DNA from: Chloroflexota bacterium
GTDB lineage: Bacteria > Chloroflexota > Anaerolineae > 4572-78
Length of the DNA: 22,785 nt
Direction of reading: 5' to 3'
Assembly: GCA_024278725.1 (NCBI GenBank)
Contig: JAJRSQ010000069.1
Location: forward strand, 1 to 22,785
The position numbers and the translations under genes were made by a program. Below the pieces are notes generated by a model, which saw only the letters and a program-made list of their open reading frames with translations, did no database searches and was not told the DNA's origin. Below are positions 21,804 to 22,785 of the stretch, in pieces (position 1 is the first letter of the stretch; each line of letters begins with the position of its first letter).

Positions 21804-22613
21804 ATGGATGAAACGACAAAACTTTGGCAACGATATAAGAAACACAACGACCACGCCGCCCGCGACGCGCTGATTTTGCAATACGCGCCGCTGGTGAAAT
21901 ATGTGGTCGGGCGTTTGGGGCTGAAACCGCCGCCCAGTCTTGAGCCGGATGATTTGCTCAGTTATGGCATGGTGGGGTTGATTGAAGCGGTTGACCGTTT
22001 CGACCCGTCATATGATGTGAAATTTGAAACCTACGCCATTCTGCGCATCAAGGGGCAAATCATCGATTCCATCCGCTCGATGGACATTTTGCCGCGCTCG
22101 GTGTACCGGCATGCCAAAGAAATCGAAGTGGCGTTCGGAGAATTGAGCCAATCGCTGGGGCGGCTGCCCACCGATGGCGAAGTTGCCGCGCATATGGGCA
22201 TCACCATTCAGGAATACCACCGCTGGCTGGGCAATGCGCGGTGGGTTGTCGTTTCATTAGACCAGCCGGTTATTTTTAGCGATGGCGAACAGGCGAACCT
22301 GTATGATTTGCTGGAAGACGATTCCGTCAAAACACCGGCGGAATTGGTGGACAAAAAGGAAATCATCAAACGTATTGCCACCGCGTTGAAGCAATTGCCG
22401 AAGCGGGAACAATTGATTGTCTCGCTATATTACAACGATGGATTGACGATGAAAGAGATTGGACGGGTTTTGGAAATTTCAGAATCGCGGGTGAGCCAGA
22501 TTCACGCCAAAGCCGTATTGATGCTCCGCATGCTGATGAGCAGTCAGGATGGCAAAAAACCCGTATACCGAAGAAGAGGCGCGTATGTACCAACCCTGGC
22601 TACTACTGGTTGA
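21804..22613 (+). CDS. fliA: RNA polymerase sigma-28 factor (FliA/WhiG family)
   Basis: FliA directs RNA polymerase to late flagellar promoters. The 269-residue protein has region 2 (APLVKYVVGRL, DDLLSYGMVGLIEAVDRFDP, FETYAILRIKGQIIDSIRSMDILPRSVYR), a short region 3 (RLPTDGEVAAHMGI) and region 4 with the helix-turn-helix (LTMKEIGRVLEISESRVSQIHAKAV). These are the marks of the FliA/WhiG/SigD family. The ribosome binding site GGATGTGAT lies 9 nt upstream of the ATG and may be partly paired in a hairpin. It is in the operon of promoter P3. Two close matches to a sigma-28 promoter elsewhere in the window are likely targets. No flgM anti-sigma factor is visible here. Confidence 0.96.
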   Translation: MDETTKLWQRYKKHNDHAARDALILQYAPLVKYVVGRLGLKPPPSLEPDDLLSYGMVGLIEAVDRFDPSYDVKFETYAILRIKGQIIDSIRSMDILPRSVYRHAKEIEVAFGELSQSLGRLPTDGEVAAHMGITIQEYHRWLGNARWVVVSLDQPVIFSDGEQANLYDLLEDDSVKTPAELVDKKEIIKRIATALKQLPKREQLIVSLYYNDGLTMKEIGRVLEISESRVSQIHAKAVLMLRMLMSSQDGKKPVYRRRGAYVPTLATTG

Positions 22614-22785
22614 ATTGATTGTGCTGGCAGTGACCATCTATTTTTTCATGATGACCCGGCGCGCCGCCACTGACGCACACCGTCAAACTGAAGAGATGGT
22701 CATCAAACTGGTGAAACAGCGCACCGAAGCGCACAACACCGCAATGGCGCGCGATGTGGCGACGCTGGTGAAAGAAATCGAAGAA
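22585..22785 (+). CDS. Partial membrane-anchored coiled-coil protein (cut by the right edge)
   Basis: An ATG at 22585, with AAGAGG 7 nt upstream, opens a frame that overlaps the end of fliA by 29 nt and stays open to the edge of the window (67 codons). It encodes a membrane helix at about residues 5-23 and then a charged helical stretch rich in Glu, Lys and Arg, consistent with a coiled coil. I do not recognise the family. Its overlap with fliA suggests it belongs to the same operon. The rest of the gene is outside the window. Confidence 0.65.
   Translation, partial: MYQPWLLLVELIVLAVTIYFFMMTRRAATDAHRQTEEMVIKLVKQRTEAHNTAMARDVATLVKEIEE

Noticed and set aside
1..22785. CRISPR arrays, tRNA or rRNA genes, transposases, prophage genes
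   Set aside because: No regularly spaced repeats with spacers, no recognisable tRNA or rRNA sequence, and no integrase or transposase reading frame were seen.

Overview
This window is almost wholly a flagellar and chemotaxis-type motility cluster. It holds 22 complete genes and one gene cut by the right edge, packed with short gaps or small overlaps. The organism is most likely a bacterium of the Chloroflexota (Anaerolineae-like). That is an inference from Thr-Pro repeat linkers in exported regions, a zinc-ribbon/class III cyclase/ATPase/TPR protein, flbD placed before motAB, and dispersed G/C-rich palindromes. No rRNA or marker gene is present, so the phylum is uncertain.

Layout: (1) Minus strand, 5127 down to 151: a glycoside-hydrolase-like gene, flgC, fliE, fliF, fliG (rod, MS ring and rotor). 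(2) Plus strand, 5430 to 11368: flbD, motA, motB, fliL, fliM, fliN, fliO, fliP, fliQ (stator, switch, export gate). (3) Minus strand, 14984 down to 11377: an HD-GYP protein and a class III cyclase/ATPase, a second-messenger operon lying between fliQ and fliR. (4) Plus strand, 15251 to the right edge: fliR, flhB, flhA, flhF, flhG, a small membrane protein, fliA (sigma-28) and a partial membrane/coiled-coil gene.

Two intergenic regions (5128-5429 and 14985-15250) hold the control logic. Three promoters, one before each large structural operon, share one layout: four heptamers close to TTTACGC, repeated exactly every 11 bp, the last running into a CTGAC -35, then exactly 14 bp, then an extended -10 (ATGnTATA). 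The 11-bp direct-repeat layout is what OmpR/PhoB-family response regulators bind, so a single regulator may drive all three operons, including fliA. Back to back with these sit two close matches to the sigma-28 consensus, one facing flbD-motAB and one facing the HD-GYP/cyclase operon. This suggests a regulator -> structural genes and fliA -> stator and signalling cascade.

The least expected items are the shared promoter class, a clan GH-A-like hydrolase where flgB usually sits, the cAMP/c-di-GMP operon splitting fliPQ from fliR, and a FliN carrying up to three short CheY-docking-like motifs. flgB, fliH, fliI, fliJ, fliK, flgD and flgE are not in the window.
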